From an uncultured Clostridia bacterium (GTDB taxonomy: Bacteria; Bacillota; Clostridia; Oscillospirales; Ruminococcaceae), in NCBI GenBank assembly GCA_947586185.1, contig CANPXN010000003.1, forward strand, positions 1-64,000: a stretch of DNA of 64,000 nucleotides. Reading direction: 5' to 3'. This document shows, piece by piece, positions 35,250-45,040 of the stretch. Below the pieces are notes generated by a model, which saw nothing but the letters and a program-made list of their open reading frames with translations, made no database searches and was not told the origin of the DNA. Made by a program: the position numbers and the translations under genes. Numbering within the stretch: the stretch's first letter is position 1; every line of letters starts with the position of its first letter.

Positions 35250-35280
35250 CAAAACGCCCGCAACAAAAAGTTACGGGCGT
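35250..35280 (-). terminator. Riboswitch-controlled terminator before ribU
   Basis: Minus strand ACGCCCGTAAC pairs with GTTGCGGGCGT (one mismatch) and is followed by TTTTG. Confidence 0.85.
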
Positions 35281-35312
35281 GGGTTTCCGATCAGTCAATA
35301 AAAATTGCTGAA

Positions 35313-35419
35313 ACCGTTTCTTTCATCCGGACTATACCGTCGGTTCTGGAGTTTCACCAGATCAGCCTTTCGGCTCGTGGACTTTACCACCGGTGAGGAA
35401 TTTCACCTCGCCCTGAAAC
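35313..35419 (-). promoter_or_regulatory. FMN (RFN) riboswitch
   Basis: Minus strand shows the conserved RFN blocks in order: AGGGCGAGGTGAAATTCCTC, ACCGGTGGTAAAGTCCACGA, GATCTGGTGAAACTCCAGA and ACCGACGGTATAGTCCGGAT followed by GAAAGAAA. It precedes ribU. Confidence 0.97.
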
Positions 35420-35444
35420 AGATTTGCTAATATTAACTTGTATA

Positions 35445-35891
35445 TTATTCTTCAGTGTCTTCAGCTTCTGCAAGCTCAACATCATTGAAGTCGAACTCAA
35501 GACATTCACCACAGTTAGGACAATCAATTGAGCCTTCCTCAAGCATGTATTCGTCTAAAAGAACTGAATCACCGCATGTAGGGCAGCATACTTCATAAAG
35601 CTCATCATCGTCAAAGCCGCAGTCATCGTCGAATTCATCTTCGCAATCGCATCCCATACCGCAGTCGCCTAAATCATAGAGATCCTCTTCAACCTCGCCT
35701 AAATCGGAATCAAGGATATCACACAGCTCGGTAAGCTCGTCAACCTGAGACTGTAAGTCGTCAACGCATACCACAAGCTCCTGCATAACATCTGCCATCT
35801 GAAGCAGAGCTTTGCCCTCCTTAGTTGAAGAATCAACCTCAAGACCGTCAAGCAGTCCCTGTAAATATGACATTTTCTCAGTAAGCTTCAT
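35445..35891 (-). CDS. CD1247-N-domain protein with acidic middle and zinc ribbon
   Basis: 148 aa. The N-terminal coiled region (MKLTEKMSYLQGLLDGLEVD) matches the clostridial 'CD1247 N-terminal domain' family. A very acidic stretch with several Cys follows, then a C-terminal zinc ribbon with CCPTCG and DCPNCG. Function unknown. It follows efp by 44 bp in the yqeG-aroQ-pepP-efp cluster, its usual place in related genomes. Confidence 0.8.
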   Translation of the reverse strand: MKLTEKMSYLQGLLDGLEVDSSTKEGKALLQMADVMQELVVCVDDLQSQVDELTELCDILDSDLGEVEEDLYDLGDCGMGCDCEDEFDDDCGFDDDELYEVCCPTCGDSVLLDEYMLEEGSIDCPNCGECLEFDFNDVELAEAEDTEE

Positions 35892-35935
35892 AATAAGCCC
35901 CCCTTTATTTATCTTTATTTTAATATATTATCTTC

Positions 35936-36493
35936 TTATGCTCTTTCCATATATTCGCCGGTTCTTGTATCAATACGAACCTTATCGCCCTGATTTATGA
36001 ACAGCGGAACTCTAAGCTCTGCACCTGTTTCAAGTGTAGCAGGCTTTGTAGCATTTGTAGCTGTATCGCCCTTTACACCAGGCTCTGTTTCTGTTACCTC
36101 AAGCTCTACAAATGTAGGAGGCTCAACTGCAAAAACACTGCCCTTGTATGAACAAATCTTACAAATCATTTCTTCCTTTACAAACTTAAAGTTATCGCCG
36201 AGGATATCCTCACTGATAGGAACCTGTTCATAAGTTTCCATATCCATGAAGTAGTAAAGCTGACCGTCTGAATATGAATACTGCATATCTTTTCTCTCAA
36301 TAAATGCAGTAGGGAATTTTTCTGTAGGGTTAAAAGAACGCTCAACAACTGAGCCTGTAATAACATTCTTAAACTTAGTTCTTACAAAAGCCGCACCCTT
36401 ACCCGGCTTAACATGCTGGAATTCGATAACCTGAACAACGTTGCCGTCAAGTTCAAAAGTAACGCCGTTTCTGAAATCGCCTGCTGAAATCAT
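35936..36493 (-). CDS. efp: Translation elongation factor P
   Basis: Relieves ribosome stalling at polyproline. 185 aa. The loop [12 protein letters not shown] holds the conserved Lys that enters the P site; FNPTEKF and the C-terminal [14 protein letters not shown] are standard. GGAGG precedes ATG 36493. No modification enzyme (EpmA/EarP type) is seen nearby. Confidence 0.97.
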   Translation of the reverse strand: MISAGDFRNGVTFELDGNVVQVIEFQHVKPGKGAAFVRTKFKNVITGSVVERSFNPTEKFPTAFIERKDMQYSYSDGQLYYFMDMETYEQVPISEDILGDNFKFVKEEMICKICSYKGSVFAVEPPTFVELEVTETEPGVKGDTATNATKPATLETGAELRVPLFINQGDKVRIDTRTGEYMERA

Positions 36494-36569
36494 AAAATAC
36501 CTCCAAGATATAAACAAAGTATTGTTTTCTATAATTATACTGCAAATTTCACAAATTTGCAATACCTTT

Positions 36570-37637
36570 TTACAAAATTATTAAATTTTTCGGGCATTTA
36601 GTTAAATTTTCACAGGAATTTTCGGTAACTACTACAAAATCTTCTATTCTGACTCCGAACTTTCCCGGAAGGTATATCCCCGGCTCAACGGTCACAACCA
36701 TGTTTTCCTTTAAAACCCTTTCGGACTTCGCCGACGCATTAGGGAACTCATGTATCTCCATTCCGACTCCATGGCCAAGGGAATGACCAAAGTTATCGCC
36801 ATAGCCGTATTCCTCAATAACGCTCCTTGCTTTTCTGTCCAGCTCTGAGCCGGTTATTCCCGAACGCACTGCTTTAAGAGCTTTTGCCTGAGCAGCAAGA
36901 ACTATACTGTATACCTCTTTCATTTCAGCATCAGGCTCTCCCACACATACAGTCCTTGTCATATCGCTGTGATAGCCGTCATACACAGCTCCGAAGTCCA
37001 TAAGCACAAAGTCTCCCTTTTTCACTCTGTCTTCTCCCGGAACGCCATGGGGCATTGATGTATTTTTGCCTGTTAGAGCTATAGTTTCAAAGGAAAGCGC
37101 CTCTGCGCCTGCTGAAAGCATTGCATTGTCAAGAACCAAAGCTATTTCTCTCTCTGTAACTCCGGGTTTTATAAATTTAAGGACTTCATCAAAGGCATGC
37201 TCGGCAATTTCCTGAGCCTTTTTGATTTTTTCGATTTCAGCGCTGCTTTTAACAGTCCTCAGATCATATATAGTATTGCTCAGTTCATCAGTTTTTATAA
37301 AATTAAATTCATGCAGTTTTTTTTCAAATAAATGAAGCTGATGCAAAGTGATCTCCATTGCTTCAACAGCGACATTCCTTGCATTGTGAACATTTAAAAG
37401 CTCCCTTACCTGACCAAACAGATCCTTTTGCTCAATAACTTCACAGTTTTCAGCGCATGCCCTCGCCTTTTCAATATACCTAAAATCAATGATAAGATAT
37501 GCTTTGTCACGGAATCCCAGAACTGTTCCAGCTGAAGATTTCATTCCAGTAAAATATCTTCTGTTTATATCCGATGTGATCAGAACTGCGTCTGTTTCTT
37601 CCGATATGCCTTCAAAAAGCTTTTTGATTTTATTCAT
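36570..37637 (-). CDS. Xaa-Pro aminopeptidase, M24 family
   Basis: 355-aa metallopeptidase that removes N-terminal residues before proline. An N-terminal creatinase-like domain precedes the pita-bread catalytic domain; the five metal ligands fall in [33 protein letters not shown] and [18 protein letters not shown]. It overlaps aroQ by 8 bp. The aroQ-pepP-efp order is conserved widely in Firmicutes. Confidence 0.93.
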   Translation of the reverse strand: MNKIKKLFEGISEETDAVLITSDINRRYFTGMKSSAGTVLGFRDKAYLIIDFRYIEKARACAENCEVIEQKDLFGQVRELLNVHNARNVAVEAMEITLHQLHLFEKKLHEFNFIKTDELSNTIYDLRTVKSSAEIEKIKKAQEIAEHAFDEVLKFIKPGVTEREIALVLDNAMLSAGAEALSFETIALTGKNTSMPHGVPGEDRVKKGDFVLMDFGAVYDGYHSDMTRTVCVGEPDAEMKEVYSIVLAAQAKALKAVRSGITGSELDRKARSVIEEYGYGDNFGHSLGHGVGMEIHEFPNASAKSERVLKENMVVTVEPGIYLPGKFGVRIEDFVVVTENSCENLTKCPKNLIIL

Positions 37638-38061
37638 ATTTGATCAACGCATCCATTCCTAAAAAATAGCTTGCAAGTCCGAAGCCGGAAATGCTTCCAC
37701 GGCATACAGGAGCAATAACCGAATTACTCCTGAATCCATCACGGGCAAAAACATTGCTTATATGAACCTCCACAACAGGTATCTTAATAGCGGCAATAGC
37801 GTCCCTTATTGCATAGCTGTAATGGGTATATGCTCCGGCATTTAAGACAATTCCGTCAAAATCCTTTCTTGCAGCATGAAGTCTGTCAATGATTTCTCCT
37901 TCATGGTTTGACTGAAAAATTTCGCACTGAGCGCCCATTTCTTTTGCTTTTTCCATAAGCTGACTATTAAGGCTGTCAAAGCTTACATCCCCATAGATCC
38001 CCGGTTCTCTTTCTCCTAATAGATTGAGATTCGGTCCATGTATAACAAGAATCCTTTTCAT
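37630..38061 (-). CDS. aroQ: 3-dehydroquinate dehydratase, type II
   Basis: Shikimate pathway dehydratase, 143 aa. HGPNLNLLGEREPGIYG holds the catalytic Arg and Tyr loop; NAGAYTHYSYAIRDA and VEVHISNVFARDGFR complete the active site. Part of the yqeG-efp cluster. Confidence 0.97.
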   Translation of the reverse strand: MKRILVIHGPNLNLLGEREPGIYGDVSFDSLNSQLMEKAKEMGAQCEIFQSNHEGEIIDRLHAARKDFDGIVLNAGAYTHYSYAIRDAIAAIKIPVVEVHISNVFARDGFRSNSVIAPVCRGSISGFGLASYFLGMDALIKYE

Positions 38062-38085
38062 TATATTTACTCCTTACATAAAAAA

Positions 38086-38634
38086 TTACAGTTCCTTTAT
38101 ACCATGCTTATAGCAGTAGTGATCATTGTAAACAATGCTTCTGTCAAGCTTTGTCAACATCTGAGCGATCATTCTTTCCCCACCGGAAAGCTTTGTGTCA
38201 ATATTAAAGCTCCTACGGTCATTCATGATGACATGCAGTCCCTTGGATATCACTCTGTTTTCAGGCTGCTTTGTCATAGTGTAGAAATAAGCCGCTTTTA
38301 CGTCCTCATAGCTGTAGCTGCGTGTCTTCCCTACCCCAGGTCTTCTCACAAAGCCGCTCTCATCATATTTAAAGCCCATACCTGCGCATGCAAAGGCAAA
38401 GTATAGTCCTCCTAAAGTTAAGACTGCACCGCAGATTATAAAAACTATCATAAGCCTTTCCTCCATATCAAAGAGCAATGGAAGAATATCAAACAAAACT
38501 CCGATAACAACTATAAAAGCCGAGAAAGCAACAGCACTCTTCCTCATTTTGACCTCTGAGGGCAGAGTTTCATCCTTGAGCAGCTCATAATCAACATCCT
38601 CAAAGCTGTAGGAATTTTCATCATAGCTATACAT
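38086..38634 (-). CDS. Membrane protein with PH-like domain, pair member 1
   Basis: 182 aa. Two hydrophobic helices (AVAFSAFIVVIGVLFDILP and IVFIICGAVLTLGGLYFAFA) follow a soluble start. The C-terminal half with RRPGVGKTRSYSYEDVKAAY looks like the bacterial PH/YcxB-type beta fold. AAAGGATG lies seven bases before ATG 38634. It follows a similar gene and precedes aroQ. Function unknown. Confidence 0.7.
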   Translation of the reverse strand: MYSYDENSYSFEDVDYELLKDETLPSEVKMRKSAVAFSAFIVVIGVLFDILPLLFDMEERLMIVFIICGAVLTLGGLYFAFACAGMGFKYDESGFVRRPGVGKTRSYSYEDVKAAYFYTMTKQPENRVISKGLHVIMNDRRSFNIDTKLSGGERMIAQMLTKLDRSIVYNDHYCYKHGIKEL

Positions 38635-38648
38635 AAACAAACATCCTT

Positions 38649-39164
38649 TCATGAATTTATATTAAGACTTTTCCTCAAAAACAGTTTTTCTATAAACTCC
38701 TCAGAGCCGATATATTCATAAGCTATCTTGACCTTTTTTCCGTCCTTCATTTCAAGATATGCTCCCCAAGGACGGCGGTCAATGAATTTAATAGCATCAT
38801 AAGAATACTCCCGTTGTTTACCAAAAAAGCTGCGGTATGAAAATCCTCCTGCATCATATTCAAAGCGGATATTGTGATACATCACAAGCAGCGTAAGCCA
38901 TATTGGACTTATGACCAGAAAACAAATAAGACCGTCCATTTTCTCCTTTGAAGTTTCTCCCCAAAAAACAGAGCTGCCGAAAAGCAAAGAAATTGTAAGA
39001 AAAATCATACCTAAATAGAATGCGCTTTTTGGTATACGCACTGAATTATAGAAAAGCTGCTGCTCATGCTTTTTGTCCTTTTTTCTGCACCACTTATTCA
39101 GGGCAATGCCAAAAAGCCATGAAATAATATTTGTAACGGCAAAGGATATTATCTTCCACTTCAT
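38649..39164 (-). CDS. Membrane protein with PH-like domain, pair member 2
   Basis: 171 aa with three probable helices (ISFAVTNIISWLFGIAL, FYLGMIFLTISLLFGSSVF, LICFLVISPIWLTLLVMY), then RSFFGKQREYSYDAIKFIDR, the same kind of domain as in the following gene. I start at ATG 39164 because it overlaps the yqeG stop as ATGA; the upstream in-frame ATG at 39203 has no ribosome binding site. Function unknown. Confidence 0.65.
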   Translation of the reverse strand: MKWKIISFAVTNIISWLFGIALNKWCRKKDKKHEQQLFYNSVRIPKSAFYLGMIFLTISLLFGSSVFWGETSKEKMDGLICFLVISPIWLTLLVMYHNIRFEYDAGGFSYRSFFGKQREYSYDAIKFIDRRPWGAYLEMKDGKKVKIAYEYIGSEEFIEKLFLRKSLNINS

Positions 39165-39649
39165 ATTTCTGTAATTTTGGGAAGAAACGGCTTTTCCGCC
39201 CATCGCTTGAGCTTAAAAAACAAGGTTTTCTCATGCTCGATAGGATAAACAAAAATCCCTCTTACTCTTTTAAGATTAGCTCCAAGCATATCTGTATAGA
39301 TCTGGTCGCCTACTACTGCAAGCTGCTCAAAGGGAATATTCATTCTTTTCTGAGCCTCGTTAAAGCCTTTTGCAAGAGGCTTTCTGCCCTCGCTTACAAA
39401 ATCAAGACCCAGCTTATCCGCAAACGGCTTCACCCTTGGAGGGTGATTATTGGATACAATAACCATTTTAATACCGCTTGACTTAACATGTTTTATCCAA
39501 TCAATAACGCCGTCCGCCGGCCTTGGATTATCATGAGTTGTAAGGGTATTGTCAAGGTCAAGGAGCAGTCCCTTTATATTATTCTTTTTAAGAAATTCCG
39601 GTGTTATATCCAGAACTGATTTAAACGCTATATAAGCCTTAAATAGCAT
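39161..39649 (-). CDS. yqeG: YqeG-family HAD phosphatase
   Basis: 162-aa HAD IIIA-type phosphatase related to mitochondrial PGP phosphatase GEP4. LLLDLDNTLTTHDNP is motif I, VIVSNNHPPR motif II and VVGDQIYTDMLGANL motif IV. A role in phosphatidylglycerol synthesis is suggested by the family but not proven here. First gene of the cluster that runs to CD1247-like. Confidence 0.92.
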   Translation of the reverse strand: MLFKAYIAFKSVLDITPEFLKKNNIKGLLLDLDNTLTTHDNPRPADGVIDWIKHVKSSGIKMVIVSNNHPPRVKPFADKLGLDFVSEGRKPLAKGFNEAQKRMNIPFEQLAVVGDQIYTDMLGANLKRVRGIFVYPIEHEKTLFFKLKRWAEKPFLPKITEI

Positions 39650-39679
39650 ATCACTGTTCCTTTCTCCATTACATAAATG

Positions 39680-39706
39680 AAAAAGCGAGCATAACTATGC
39701 CCGCTT
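39680..39706 (-). terminator. Terminator after rpsU
   Basis: Minus strand AGCGGGCATA pairs with TATGCTCGCT (one wobble, 2-base loop), followed by four to five T. Confidence 0.8.
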
Positions 39707-39753
39707 CTCATCGTTCAAAGCCTGTCCGCAAACAAGCTTTCAGTTTCTACTGA

Positions 39754-39927
39754 TTAATATTTACGCTTACGAGCTGCCTCAGACTTCTTCTTACGCTTAA
39801 CTGAAGGCTTTTCGTAGTGTTCTCTTTTACGAACTTCAGCGATAACGCCATCCTTAGCACATGATCTCTTAAAACGCTTAAGAGCTGTGTCTAAAGACTC
39901 GTTTTTGCCAACACGAACTTCTGCCAC
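39754..39927 (-). CDS. rpsU: 30S ribosomal protein S21
   Basis: A 57-aa, very basic protein: [18 protein letters not shown] near the start, then [20 protein letters not shown] and ending RKRKY, a standard bS21. The start is GTG at 39927 with GGGAGGG six bases upstream. It is a single-gene unit between a promoter and a terminator. Confidence 0.95.
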   Translation of the reverse strand: MAEVRVGKNESLDTALKRFKRSCAKDGVIAEVRKREHYEKPSVKRKKKSEAARKRKY

Positions 39928-40091
39928 TGTTTTCCCTCCCTTTGCCGCAAAGACAGAGGTTAATGGTCGCAGAACGCTTAACGCATCCTGTTCCCAATAT
40001 ATACTAAACAGTTCACATAAAAATGTGAAAGTCAGCTACCCTTATCTTCCTGCAATAAAGCAGAATTAAACTCTATCTATTTATATTTATC

Positions 40092-40120
40092 ATTTTAACA
40101 CAAAGAAATCTTCATGTCAA
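40092..40120 (-). promoter_or_regulatory. Sigma-A promoter for rpsU
   Basis: Minus strand TTGACA (40120-40115), 17 bp, TAAAAT (40097-40092). It leaves a leader of about 155 bases before the GTG; no known S21 leader pattern was recognised. Confidence 0.75.
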
Positions 40121-40148
40121 GTAATATTTTGTTTCATGTTAAATTTTG

Positions 40149-42557
40149 TTACTTTACAACAAAATTAACAAGTTTATTTGGTACATATATCTGTTTTACA
40201 ACGCTCTTGCCATCGACTGCTTCCTTTACCTTCGGGTCGCCGAGTGCCATTTCAAGAACCTTTTCCTTATCGCTGTCAACAGCAATGCTCATCTTTGTCT
40301 TGATTCTTCCGTTGACCTGTACTACGATCTCAACACTGTCCTCAACGCAGAGAGCTTCGTCATACTTCGGCCAAGGCTGCTCATTCAGAATGCCGAATCC
40401 CATTAACTCAAAAGCTTCCTCAGTCATATGAGGAGCAAAAGGATTAAGCAGGATAAGAAGAGTTCTGTACTCAGCTTTGTTTATCTTTCCGTCAGCGTAA
40501 ATATCGTTTACAAGAGCCATCATTGCTGCAATTGCAGTATTGAACTTAAGGCTCTCGATATCCTCGCTTACCTTCTTGATAGTTTTATGGAATGAAGGAG
40601 TAAACGCCTCCCTGTATTCATCACCGTCAATTACAGAGTCCTGAAGCGACCATACCCTGTCGAGGAATCTCTTACATCCCTTTATGCTTGACGGACTCCA
40701 CGGAGCTGTCTTTTCAAAATCTCCTATGAACATCTCATAAAGTCTAAGCGTATCTGCACCGTATTCCTTAACTACCTCGTCAGGATTGATTACATTGCCT
40801 CTTGATTTGGACATCTTCTGTCCGTCCTCTCCGAGGATCATTCCGTGAGAGGTTCTCTTCATATACGGCTCTTTCTGACTTACAACTCCTATATCGTACA
40901 GGAACTTATGCCAGAATCGTGAATACAGCAGGTGAAGAGTAGTATGCTCCATACCGCCATTGTACCAGTCTACAGGCATCCAGTAGTCAAGAGCTTCCTT
41001 GGAAGCAACGGCGTCCTTATTGTGAGGATCGCAATATCTGAGGAAGTACCATGATGAGCCTGCCCACTGAGGCATTGTATCAGTTTCACGCTTAGCCGGT
41101 CCTCCACAGTGAGGACATGTTGTATTTATAAAGCTGTCAAGAGTTGACAATGGACTTTCTCCGTTGTCCGTAGGCATATAGCTTTCAACATCAGGAAGTG
41201 TCAGAGGAAGCTCGCTTTCCGGAAGACCAACATATCCGCACTTCTCACAGTATACTATCGGAATAGGCTCACCCCAGTAGCGCTGACGTGAAAATACCCA
41301 GTCACGCAGCTTATAGTTTACCTTTTCATGACCCTTGCCGTTTTCAGTAAGCCACTCCTTGATTTTGACCTTAGCCTCCTCCACAGAAAGCCCGTCAAGG
41401 AATCCGCTGTTGGTCATAATTCCTGTTGCACAGTCGGTAAATGCCTCTTTTTCAATATCTCCGCCCTTAACGACTTCTATAATAGGAAGATTAAATACCT
41501 TTGCAAATTCATAGTCACGGGTATCATGAGCAGGTACAGCCATAATTGCGCCAGTACCATATGTCATAAGAACATAGTCGGAAATGAATATAGGGATCTC
41601 TCTGCCGTTAACAGGATTTATCGCCCTTACCCCTTTAAGCTCAACACCGGTCTTATCCTTGTTCATTTCTGTACGGTCAAAATCAGATTTTCTTGCTGCC
41701 ATTTCCTGATATGCTTTGATATCGTCCATATTTTCAAGCTTATCCGCCCACTTTTCAATAAGAGGATGTTCTGGAGCAATAACCATATAGGTCGCACCGA
41801 ACAGAGTATCCGGTCTTGTTGTGTATACTGTAAGCTTATCGCCAAGTGTTGAGGTAAAATCTACCTCTGCACCGGTGGAACGACCGATCCAGTTTTTCTG
41901 GGTAAGCTTTATTTTATCAAGATAGTTTACCTCTGAAAGGTCATCAAGAAGCCTTTGAGCATATTCTGTGATTTTAAGCATCCACTGTGATTTTACCTTG
42001 CGAACTACCTCTCCGCCGCAACGCTCGCAACAGCCGCCTACGACCTCCTCGTTTGCAAGCACTACCTTACATGATGTACACCAGTTAACAGCCATTTCCT
42101 TTTTATACGCAAGACCCTTCTTAAACATCTGAAGGAATATCCACTGTGTCCACTTATAATAATCAGGGTCTGTTGTATTTATTTCCCTGTCCCAGTCAAA
42201 TGAAAGTCCCAGCATTTTAAGCTGATCCTTGAAGTGCTGAACATTCTTCTCCGTAACAAGCGCCGGATGAATTTTATTCTTTATTGCATAGTTTTCAGTT
42301 GGAAGCCCGAAAGCGTCCCATCCCATAGGGAAAAGAACATTATATCCCTCAAGACGTCTTTTCCTTGAAACAATGTCCATAGCCGTATACGGACGAGGGT
42401 GTCCTATGTGAAGTCCCTGACCAGAAGGATACGGGAACTCAACAAGGGCATAGAACTTAGGCTTTGAATAATCCTCCCCTACCTTGAAGGTATGATGCTC
42501 GTCCCAGTAGCTCTGCCACTTTTTTTCAATAGCTGTAAAATCATATTTTCTGCTCAT
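40149..42557 (-). CDS. leuS: Leucyl-tRNA synthetase
   Basis: Class I synthetase, 802 aa. HIGH box in [18 protein letters not shown] (about 47-64), zinc-binding [15 protein letters not shown], editing (CP1) domain with [18 protein letters not shown] and the KMSKS box [12 protein letters not shown]. Last gene of the long minus-strand run; 40 bp after rsfS. Confidence 0.98.
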   Translation of the reverse strand: MSRKYDFTAIEKKWQSYWDEHHTFKVGEDYSKPKFYALVEFPYPSGQGLHIGHPRPYTAMDIVSRKRRLEGYNVLFPMGWDAFGLPTENYAIKNKIHPALVTEKNVQHFKDQLKMLGLSFDWDREINTTDPDYYKWTQWIFLQMFKKGLAYKKEMAVNWCTSCKVVLANEEVVGGCCERCGGEVVRKVKSQWMLKITEYAQRLLDDLSEVNYLDKIKLTQKNWIGRSTGAEVDFTSTLGDKLTVYTTRPDTLFGATYMVIAPEHPLIEKWADKLENMDDIKAYQEMAARKSDFDRTEMNKDKTGVELKGVRAINPVNGREIPIFISDYVLMTYGTGAIMAVPAHDTRDYEFAKVFNLPIIEVVKGGDIEKEAFTDCATGIMTNSGFLDGLSVEEAKVKIKEWLTENGKGHEKVNYKLRDWVFSRQRYWGEPIPIVYCEKCGYVGLPESELPLTLPDVESYMPTDNGESPLSTLDSFINTTCPHCGGPAKRETDTMPQWAGSSWYFLRYCDPHNKDAVASKEALDYWMPVDWYNGGMEHTTLHLLYSRFWHKFLYDIGVVSQKEPYMKRTSHGMILGEDGQKMSKSRGNVINPDEVVKEYGADTLRLYEMFIGDFEKTAPWSPSSIKGCKRFLDRVWSLQDSVIDGDEYREAFTPSFHKTIKKVSEDIESLKFNTAIAAMMALVNDIYADGKINKAEYRTLLILLNPFAPHMTEEAFELMGFGILNEQPWPKYDEALCVEDSVEIVVQVNGRIKTKMSIAVDSDKEKVLEMALGDPKVKEAVDGKSVVKQIYVPNKLVNFVVK

Positions 42558-42597
42558 TTATATCAGTCCTTTAATATTTTTTCATAGCGTAAAACTA

Positions 42598-42954
42598 TCA
42601 GTCTTCCAAGAAGCTTTCTATATCAACGCTTTCACCGTCTGCCCAAAGCCTTTCAAGCTGGTAATAGTCCCTTGTTTCCTTGTAGAAAACATGAACCACA
42701 ATATCGCCGTAGTCAAGAATGATCCAATTTGTGCCGTTATATCCTTCCTTGCTCTTTGGCTCTATCCCCTCCTGTGAGAGCTGATACTCAACCTCCTCCG
42801 CAAGAGTTCTTGTATGCGTTGAGCTTGTGCCGCCGACAATTACGAAGTAATCCGCAATGACAGTCAAATCGCTGATTTTTATTACTCTAATACCCTCACC
42901 TTTTTTATTGTCAAGGGTTTTTACAATTTTTTTCATCATCTCTTTCTGAGTCAT
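42598..42954 (-). CDS. rsfS: Ribosomal silencing factor RsfS
   Basis: 118-aa protein that binds uL14 and blocks subunit joining. VIKISDLTVIADYFVIVGGT, STHTRTLAEEVE and WIILDYGDIVVHVFYKE are diagnostic. I start at ATG 42954 (GGAG six bases upstream); the longer frame is part of the inverted-repeat leader. The nadD-yqeK-lcp-rsfS-leuS order is conserved. Confidence 0.95.
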   Translation of the reverse strand: MTQKEMMKKIVKTLDNKKGEGIRVIKISDLTVIADYFVIVGGTSSTHTRTLAEEVEYQLSQEGIEPKSKEGYNGTNWIILDYGDIVVHVFYKETRDYYQLERLWADGESVDIESFLED

Positions 42955-43075
42955 AATAATCTCCATTCTGCCGCTTTTAGCATCAGAACAAACGTATATT
43001 AAAATCTCCAAAGCGGCAAATGGAGATTTTGGCATATTCTGCGGTTGACCGCATCAGCGGCGGACAGAATGCCTA
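42955..43075. repeat. Composite inverted repeats in the rsfS leader
   Basis: AATCTCCATTCTGCCGCTTT (from 42958) is complementary, with a one-base bulge, to AAAGCGGCAAATGGAGATT (from 43010). A second hairpin, GGCAT..TTCTG with CAGAATGCC, follows to about 43072. The first arm contains the rsfS Shine-Dalgarno GGAG, so the fold could hide it. Confidence 0.65.
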
Positions 43076-43123
43076 TTTGAATATGATTAGCGAGGTTTTC
43101 ACACTAATCTTAGCTTTCTATTA

Positions 43124-44413
43124 TTAATAATATCCTCCGCCAATGAAATTAACTTCTGAACTTGAATCGCCCGATGAATCATCTTCATAAGCCGGAGTTG
43201 TCTTTTTGTTTTCACCCGGTTTAGCGCCGTCCGCTATATCCTGAAGAGTATCCTGATTCTCGTCGTATATGTCGGTCTGATATTCATAATCCTGAACAAG
43301 CTCCGTTATAGGAAGCTCGTCATATCCAAGCTCGACCTGATACGGTCTGAAATACTTATTCAGAACATCAACAGTTGCATTCTTGTGTATTGACCATACT
43401 GAATATACGCCGTCAGGAGTATATGTGGCTTCACCCGGAACCATGCTTACAGTAACGTTGTCCATATCAATGCTGCTGCCAAAATCTGAAAGTATGCTTA
43501 TTTCCTGCAAGGTCATATCCGTACCGATATAGCCCTTCTGATAAACCTCTTTGAGGAATGACATAAGCTCTACAGGACCCATATCAAGAGCCTTTTCCAT
43601 TGCTGCTGCAAGGAATATTCTCTGAGCCTTGACTCTTCCGATATCTCCCTCAGAATAGCCCTTTCTTGCACGGACAAACATTTCAGCCTGTTCACCATTA
43701 AGGACCTGCTTGCCCGCAGGCAGCACTCTTCTCGGATTTCTTGAATAAAGAACCTCTTCCGGAAGATCTATAGGGATACCGCCTATCAGGTCTACCATGC
43801 TAACGATATCATCACAGCCTGTGGTTATATATCTGTCGATCGGTATTCCAAAGGTATCTCTTATCGCATCAACCGTTCTCTGTATCGGGGTAAGCTCCTG
43901 ATCTCCAAGCGTATAGACGCTATTCATCTTACAAGTTTCACTGGAGGTATATTCCGGAACATAGCTGTCTCTCGGTATCTGGAGAACATTGATCTCCTCG
44001 TTTATTATATCAAATTCAAAAAGCATCATAACGTCTGAATTTGAACGTGATTCATCAAATCCCAGACAGAGCACTGTAAACTGACCCTCAATGATCTGAT
44101 CATTTGTAAATTCACGATTATCGTCAATTTCGCTTCCCTCTGAATTTGGCTTTAAGGCGTAGCTGTTAGCATCGCTTGAAAGAGCGCCCTCCTTTTCCAG
44201 CATAGGCTGAAGCTCCTTGATATACTGAATTATAGAAATGTGCTCAGTATAGGTCCTGCCGTCCTTTTTCCTTTCAACGGCAATAATAGGTATATTCAGG
44301 ATCATTACAGCAATTAAGATCACACCAACGACTATTGAAGTGATAAGTATAATTTTTTCCTTTAAGGACAATTTTCTTTTGTCCTTTTTTATCTTGGAAT
44401 TTGTTTTCTTCAT
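43124..44413 (-). CDS. LytR-CpsA-Psr (LCP) family protein
   Basis: 429-aa membrane protein that attaches glycopolymers to peptidoglycan. One N-terminal helix (EKIILITSIVVGVILIAVMIL) leaves the rest outside. LCP motifs: LGFDESRSNSDVMMLFEFD, LQIPRDSYV, GCDDIVSMVDLIGGIPIDLP and MFVRARKGYSEGDIGRVKAQ. A Glu/Asp/Ser-rich tail ends the protein. Its ATG overlaps the yqeK stop by one base. Confidence 0.93.
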   Translation of the reverse strand: MKKTNSKIKKDKRKLSLKEKIILITSIVVGVILIAVMILNIPIIAVERKKDGRTYTEHISIIQYIKELQPMLEKEGALSSDANSYALKPNSEGSEIDDNREFTNDQIIEGQFTVLCLGFDESRSNSDVMMLFEFDIINEEINVLQIPRDSYVPEYTSSETCKMNSVYTLGDQELTPIQRTVDAIRDTFGIPIDRYITTGCDDIVSMVDLIGGIPIDLPEEVLYSRNPRRVLPAGKQVLNGEQAEMFVRARKGYSEGDIGRVKAQRIFLAAAMEKALDMGPVELMSFLKEVYQKGYIGTDMTLQEISILSDFGSSIDMDNVTVSMVPGEATYTPDGVYSVWSIHKNATVDVLNKYFRPYQVELGYDELPITELVQDYEYQTDIYDENQDTLQDIADGAKPGENKKTTPAYEDDSSGDSSSEVNFIGGGYY

Positions 44414-45009
44414 TACTTCTTCTCCTTGGATTTCTTCCGCTTACCGCTTGAATAAGCGTACTGATTATATGCGTCAGCTGTATAATGAGGTATGTAACCG
44501 CCTTTTTTCAGAACACTGTCGATGGAAAAGCACAGTGCTTCAAACATTGCCTTTTCAACATTTGAGTATGCAAGCTTTCTCATCTTGTCAACGTCTTTAT
44601 AGTCCCTGTCCGCAGAAATAAGGTCTGCAAGATATACGATTTCCTCAAGCCTCGACATACCGGCTCTTCCAACGGTATGAAACCTTATAGCGTTTATAAT
44701 ATCCATATCGTCAACGCCAAAATGGGTTTTTGTGAAATATGCTCCGGCAATTCCATGCCACAAAGGCTTTGACGCAAGCTCGACCTTGCTTACTGACATT
44801 CTGCTGTTTATGACATACTGTTTCTGTATCTCAACAGGGTCTTCCTTACATACATCGTGCAGCAATCCGGCAAAATATGCCTTATCCTTATCTGCTCCGT
44901 AAATTCCCGCAAGCTTTCTCGCCTCGTCGGCAACATTTATAGAATGTGTGTAACGTTTTTTAGAAAGCAGTTCCTTTAAAAAACTTTTGGCATTATCAAC
45001 ATCGACCAT
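44413..45009 (-). CDS. yqeK: YqeK-family HD phosphohydrolase (Ap4A hydrolase)
   Basis: 198-aa HD-domain protein; family members split diadenosine tetraphosphate symmetrically. RYTHSINVADEARKLA and FAGLLHDVCKEDP give the HD metal ligands. AAGGAG lies 11 bases before ATG 45009; a TTG at 45018 is too close to it. Stands between nadD and the LCP gene as in many Firmicutes. Confidence 0.92.
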   Translation of the reverse strand: MVDVDNAKSFLKELLSKKRYTHSINVADEARKLAGIYGADKDKAYFAGLLHDVCKEDPVEIQKQYVINSRMSVSKVELASKPLWHGIAGAYFTKTHFGVDDMDIINAIRFHTVGRAGMSRLEEIVYLADLISADRDYKDVDKMRKLAYSNVEKAMFEALCFSIDSVLKKGGYIPHYTADAYNQYAYSSGKRKKSKEKK

Positions 45010-45040
45010 AAAACTCAAAACTCCTTGGAAACATCACCGG

